Shown here piece by piece: positions 30,353 through 33,365 of a stretch of DNA of 33,365 bases (position 1 is its first letter; each line of letters begins with the position of its first letter). This stretch comes from Spirochaetota bacterium (GTDB taxonomy: Bacteria > Spirochaetota > Spirochaetia > Treponematales > UBA12059): the NCBI GenBank assembly GCA_018816345.1, contig JAHIWG010000009.1, positions 1-33,365 on the forward strand. Direction: 5' to 3'. The translations under genes were made by a program, and so were the position numbers. Under the pieces are notes generated by a model. It saw only the letters and a program-made list of their open reading frames with translations. It was not told the DNA's origin and did not search any database.

Positions 30353-31113
30353 ACGTCCTCGCGGTCGATTGCTCCGGGGACATCCTCTCCGTCGGGGTGG
30401 GGCGCGGGCTGGGATCCGGCGGCCGGGGCCCCGCCTCGCCTAAGCATCCGTACCGGGAGGAGTCCGGCCACGGCCACGCCGCGGGCCCCGCCTTCATAGG
30501 CGTATCGATAGACGCGGGCTTCCGTCACGCGGAGCGGGTGATGAGCGCCATAGAATACTGCGTAGCCGAGGCGGGCCTCGCGCCTTCCGACCTTGACCTC
30601 CTCGCCTGCTCCGGGGGCCCGGGATCGTTCACCGGCCTGCGCATAGGCATGGCCACCGTCAAGGGCCTGTCGCTCGGGCTCAATAAGCCGTTCGTGACGG
30701 TTCCCACGCTCGACGCGATGGCGGCCGATTGGGAAGGCGCGGCGCGAGTCGTAGTGCCGGTGATAGACGCTAAGCGTTCCCGTTTCTATTTCGCCGCCTA
30801 CGACGGCGGCAGGCTCGTGGCAGGGCCCTTCGACGACGGGCTCGAGCGGATCATCGCCGTGACGCAAGGCTATCCGGAGGTGCTGTTCGTCGGGCCGGAC
30901 GCCGATATGCTCGAGCCTACGGCGTCCGAGCGCTCCGGCTATAGGATAGCCCGCGAGCGGCGGCGCTCCTCGGCCGGCGCCATGACGAGGCTGGCGGTCG
31001 ATATCCTGGAGCGTTCCGGGCCGTGCGCCTCGAGCGCGGGGCTCTTCTATATCAGGCCTAGCGACGCCGAGGAAACGGCCCTCTCGGCGGCGGCGAAGGA
31101 CGCCGGCCAATGA
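30349..31113 (+). CDS. tsaB: tRNA threonylcarbamoyladenosine synthesis protein TsaB
   Basis: A 254-residue ASKHA-fold protein, the scaffold partner of TsaD in t6A synthesis. It begins N-V-L-A-V-D-C-S-G-D (phosphate-1-like motif) and has the signature S-G-G-P-G-S-F-T-G-L-R-I-G at about residue 88. A Gly/Pro-rich insertion at about residues 18-47, immediately after the first strand pair, is not usual for TsaB and may be a surface loop. The start is GTG, overlapping tsaE; the stop overlaps the ATG of the HD-GYP gene. Confidence 0.93.
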   Translation: MNVLAVDCSGDILSVGVGRGLGSGGRGPASPKHPYREESGHGHAAGPAFIGVSIDAGFRHAERVMSAIEYCVAEAGLAPSDLDLLACSGGPGSFTGLRIGMATVKGLSLGLNKPFVTVPTLDAMAADWEGAARVVVPVIDAKRSRFYFAAYDGGRLVAGPFDDGLERIIAVTQGYPEVLFVGPDADMLEPTASERSGYRIARERRRSSAGAMTRLAVDILERSGPCASSAGLFYIRPSDAEETALSAAAKDAGQ

Positions 31114-32237
31114 TAGACGACGGGCCGTACGAGGTAGAGCCGCTCGAGGAGCTGGAAGCGCTCGAAACGGCCGACGCGGCGGCGGCCGAATCCTCGCTAT
31201 CCGCCGGATCGCTGGAGCTCGCGGGCTTCGCCGCCGGCCACGCTTCCGAGCCCGTCAAGGACCTCGTCTCGTCCTACTCCATAGTCCCTATACCCATCGC
31301 CATCCTGGACTCGTCGCTCGAGTTCCTCTACAAGAACGATCCGTTCAAGCGCTTGCTGGCCTCGTTCAGGGCCGCGAGGGAGCCGACCCTGCTAGGGGCC
31401 ATAGGTCGCTTCATCGATGCCGAGACGGCGCGCTCGCTGTACGTAGGGCTTAAGGATCCTAAGCGAGGCCATAGCTGGAGCGGCACTATCAGGCTGAAGT
31501 CGAAGGACTCGAGCAGCGTGCTCGCCAAGACGACCATCATGCCCTTCAAGCCCGAGGGATCTGCCGGCCAGGAGCCACAAGCCTGGGTCGCGTTCTTCGA
31601 TGACGTCACGGAGGAACGCAACGGCTTCCTGCGCGGCCTCTTCTCGAGCCTGCTCGAGGCCTCGAAGCTGAAGGACAACGATACGGGGAAACATATCGAG
31701 CGCGTCAACCTCTATACGGAGCTGCTCGCCAGGGAGCTATACCGGCTCGGGAACTGGCCGGACGTCGACGTGGACTTCGTAGAGAACATCGGTTTCCTCG
31801 CCGCCATGCACGACGTAGGCAAGATAGGCACCCCGGACGATATCCTGAACAAGAAAGGCCCTCTGGACGAGTTCGAGTGGAGCATCATGAAGGAGCATAC
31901 CATTAACGGCGCCTTCATCCTCTCGAGCTACCCCAATCCCATGGCCAAGCAGATCGCTCAGTCACACCATGAGTGGTGGAACGGCACCGGATACCCGTAC
32001 AACCTGGTAGGCGACATGATTCCTCTGCCCGCGCGCATCGTGGCCCTGGCGGACGTCTACGACGCCCTGCGCATGCGGCGCAGCTACAAGGCGCCGTTCG
32101 ACCACGGGAGGGCGTCGCTCCTGATCGCGTCCGATAGCGGCACCCACTTCGACCCTTCGCTCGTAGAGATATTCAAGTCCATAGGCGGCGAATTCGCCGC
32201 CATCTACGATTCCAACGCCGACGAACCCTCGGCCTAG
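31110..32237 (+). CDS. PAS-like/HD-GYP protein, probable c-di-GMP phosphodiesterase
   Basis: A 375-residue cytosolic protein. Residues 1-45 are acidic and low complexity; about 55-168 resemble a PAS sensor domain (I-A-I-L-D-S-S-L-E-F-L-Y-K-N-D). The HD-GYP domain follows with H195-I-E-R-V, H234-D235-V-G-K-I-G, H-H286-E-W-W-N-G-T-G-Y-P, D-V-Y-D-A-L and G-T-H-F-D-P, all metal-site and signature residues present. It should hydrolyse c-di-GMP in response to an unknown cue. Its ATG overlaps the tsaB stop as ATGA, so it is expressed with the tRNA-modification genes and probably with the flagellar block. The gene is followed by a convergent small gene after 30 bases. Confidence 0.93.
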   Translation: MIDDGPYEVEPLEELEALETADAAAAESSLSAGSLELAGFAAGHASEPVKDLVSSYSIVPIPIAILDSSLEFLYKNDPFKRLLASFRAAREPTLLGAIGRFIDAETARSLYVGLKDPKRGHSWSGTIRLKSKDSSSVLAKTTIMPFKPEGSAGQEPQAWVAFFDDVTEERNGFLRGLFSSLLEASKLKDNDTGKHIERVNLYTELLARELYRLGNWPDVDVDFVENIGFLAAMHDVGKIGTPDDILNKKGPLDEFEWSIMKEHTINGAFILSSYPNPMAKQIAQSHHEWWNGTGYPYNLVGDMIPLPARIVALADVYDALRMRRSYKAPFDHGRASLLIASDSGTHFDPSLVEIFKSIGGEFAAIYDSNADEPSA

Positions 32238-32267
32238 CTGGCTCCTCGGAGCGCTCGGGCTAGCGAG

Positions 32268-32516
32268 CTACCTTCCCGAAGACTCCCATTCGGATACGAA
32301 ACTCTCGTACGCGTCGAGCGTCGCCTGCATGACTATGTCCTGGAGCTCGCCTCTTCCCACCCAATTATTTCCGTCCTGGACGTAGAGGTGCTTCAGCACT
32401 CCCTTGGCGCCGTCGAGCGTGAACTCCGTATCCTCGGCTCTCCTCCTGCGGAGGCTCGCCAAGGTAGTGGAGTACGACTCGTCGTAGGCTGAATCCTTCC
32501 AAGCGGTCGATGCCAT
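32268..32516 (-). CDS. Small soluble protein, unknown function
   Basis: An 82-residue protein that I do not recognise. It is hydrophilic, with a central R-R-R-R-A-E-D-T-E-F-T-L segment, the stretch H-L-Y-V-Q-D-G-N-N-W-V-G-R-G-E-L, and a helical end. GGAGG lies 7 nt before the ATG, which supports a real gene. It lies downstream of the tRNA terminator on the same strand and converges with the HD-GYP gene. No own promoter is clear, so it may depend on read-through. Confidence 0.6.
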   Translation of the reverse strand: MASTAWKDSAYDESYSTTLASLRRRRAEDTEFTLDGAKGVLKHLYVQDGNNWVGRGELQDIVMQATLDAYESFVSEWESSGR

Positions 32517-32560
32517 CCGTTCCTCCGGCTTCCCTGGACTTGTATGGGCTAGTAAAGAGA

Positions 32561-32586
32561 AAAGGCCGCCCGTACGGGCGGCCTTT
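32561..32586 (-). terminator. Perfect palindromic terminator after tRNA-Met
   Basis: A 26-bp perfect palindrome with AAAGGCCGCCCG as each half gives a 12-13 bp GC-rich stem flanked by A/T runs. On the minus strand it is followed by TTTTCTCTTT, so it works for the tRNA gene 5 nt upstream. Confidence 0.8.
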
Positions 32587-32591
32587 CATTA

Positions 32592-32664
32592 TAGCGGCGG
32601 GGGGGATTGAACCCTCGACACAACGGATATGAGCCGTTTGCTCTGCCAACTGAGCTACGCCGCC
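32592..32664 (-). tRNA. tRNA-Met (anticodon CAT)
   Basis: The minus strand folds into a 73-nt cloverleaf. The acceptor stem is GGCGGCG with CGCCGCT (one G-U at position 1-72), the D arm contains AGCTCAGTTGG, the anticodon stem is ACGG/CCGT with loop CTCATAT giving CAT, and the T arm contains GGTTCAATCC. The discriminator is A. The 3' CCA is not encoded and must be added enzymatically. The G-U acceptor end and A73 favour elongator methionine; a lysidine-modified Ile2 tRNA would share the anticodon and cannot be fully excluded. Confidence 0.93.
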
Positions 32665-32681
32665 ATTCCTGACGCCCGGAC

Positions 32682-32710
32682 TTTATACAGAAAGGAGCGT
32701 CTTTTGTCAA
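32682..32710 (-). promoter_or_regulatory. Near-consensus promoter of tRNA-Met
   Basis: On the minus strand a perfect TTGACA (32710-32705), a 17-nt spacer, then TATAAA (32687-32682), 17 nt before the first base of the tRNA. The -35 overlaps the last codon and stop of coaX. Confidence 0.8.
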
Positions 32711-33365
32711 CCGCCGTCGCTCGCCGAGGCGTCTCGGGCCGCCGCGGTCGCCTTCCTGTTGCGCTCGGCCAGTATGGCCAGGCCGTCCAAGGCGAGGTTG
32801 GGCCGGAAGTCGCGGTAGCCGGCCGCCTCCATGAGCGCCCTTCCCGCCTCGTCCCCGGTACCGATTACCGTAGTATCCTCGCCTATCTCGACGACCATGG
32901 CGTCGACGACGGCCCGTATCAGGCCTCCGTAACCGAGCAGGATGCCCGATTGCACGGCCCCGGCGGTATTCTTACCGATAGCCCGCTTAGGGCGCTCCAG
33001 CCTGACGTCCGGGATCTGCGCGGCCGCCGACCGGAGCGCGCGCACGGCCGTCTCGAGGCCGGGCGCGATCGACGCCCCCAGCAAGCCGCCCGAGGAATCG
33101 ATCGCCGACATGACGAGGGCCGCGCCGAAATCCACGACTATGACCGCCCCCTCCCGTTCCGACCTCGCGGCGACGGCGGAGCACACGATGTCGCTCCCCA
33201 ACTCCGACGGGTTATCGGTACGTATCTTGACGCCGGTCCTGGTCCCCGGGCCGACTATCGAAGGCTCGATGCCGAAGCTCGACGAGACGGCCTGGACGAC
33301 GCGGGGGGTAAGCGCCGGCACGACGCTCGAAACCCAGGCCTCGTCGAGGCCGAGCTCGCCGCCGA
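32707..33365 (-). CDS. coaX: Type III pantothenate kinase (N-terminus beyond window)
   Basis: The open frame continues through the right edge, so about the first 40-60 residues (with the D-x-G-N-T phosphate motif) are missing; an internal GTG at 33321 is not the true start, since the upstream codons V-S-S-V-V-P fit the family. CoaX phosphorylates pantothenate, the first step of coenzyme A synthesis. Visible motifs are G-P-G-T-R-T-G (pantothenate region), D-N-P-S-E-L-G-S-D, V-V-D-F-G-A-A, G-A-S-I-A-P-G-L and G-K-N-T-A-G-A-V-Q-S-G-I. The usual G-A-D-R and D-F-G-T-A are G-S-D-I and D-F-G-A-A here. The gene ends in the -35 box of the tRNA promoter. Confidence 0.88.
   Translation of the reverse strand, partial: GGELGLDEAWVSSVVPALTPRVVQAVSSSFGIEPSIVGPGTRTGVKIRTDNPSELGSDIVCSAVAARSEREGAVIVVDFGAALVMSAIDSSGGLLGASIAPGLETAVRALRSAAAQIPDVRLERPKRAIGKNTAGAVQSGILLGYGGLIRAVVDAMVVEIGEDTTVIGTGDEAGRALMEAAGYRDFRPNLALDGLAILAERNRKATAAARDASASDGG

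Noticed and set aside
30202-31110. A 302-residue minus-strand frame opposite tsaE-tsaB
   Set aside because: Antisense shadow; the sense strand encodes clear TsaE and TsaB motifs with overlapping starts and stops.

Overview
The window (33,365 bases, clearly GC-rich) reads as a chromosomal segment of a motile spirochaete. The main evidence is a pair of spirochaete-type core flagellins (FlaB) followed by flaG, fliD, an unrecognised gene, a PilZ gene, a small conserved-looking gene, tsaE, tsaB and an HD-GYP gene; from memory this order is typical of Treponema and its relatives. The high GC and frequent ATA and AGG codons suggest a high-GC member of the Treponema/Rectinema side of the phylum, but genus cannot be fixed from the sequence alone. 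Nothing looks like a phage, insertion sequence, integron or CRISPR array; the region appears to be vertical core genome with some lineage-specific genes.

Layout. 1-4472 (minus strand) is a tight cluster of envelope genes: a 1039-residue two-pass membrane protein with a very long Glu/Leu/Ala repeat tail, two unrecognised membrane proteins, and the N-terminus of a secreted LysM-like protein running off the left edge. Diverging from it, 4624-6498 is a methyl-accepting chemotaxis protein with a CxxCH haem-c motif in its sensor domain. 6580-9381 is an exported HExxH metallopeptidase/beta-propeller/barrel-like protein whose Shine-Dalgarno (SD) sequence is buried in a hairpin. 9392-13648 is a run of a JAMM-domain/DinG helicase fusion, manA and a DUF188 gene. 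mtgA (minus) follows, then a secreted M16 peptidase pair (14618-17691), one catalytic and one degenerate.

17693-22746 is all on the minus strand: ybaK, a GH57/DUF1957 branching-enzyme-like protein with Gln at the expected nucleophile position, a DUF4912 protein, poly(A) polymerase pcnB, and a monoacylglycerol-lipase-like hydrolase. 23120-32237 (plus) is the flagellar filament and c-di-GMP block: flaB, flaB, flaG, fliD, unknown, PilZ, small protein, tsaE, tsaB, HD-GYP. The right end (minus) holds coaX (cut by the window edge), tRNA-Met with a near-consensus promoter and palindromic terminator, and a small unknown gene.

How it fits together. The most interesting regulatory signals are around the filament genes. 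Both flaB leaders carry a stem-loop presenting AAGGA in its loop 23-26 nt upstream of an AAGGAGG SD, and flaG has its SD inside a hairpin loop. This is the arrangement expected for CsrA (and FliW-CsrA) translational control of filament subunits. A second theme is promoters whose -10 box sits 6-8 nt before a start codon with no SD (manA, the lipase, the 86-residue gene, perhaps DUF4912), suggesting leaderless mRNAs. PilZ and HD-GYP genes in the filament block link c-di-GMP sensing and breakdown to motility.
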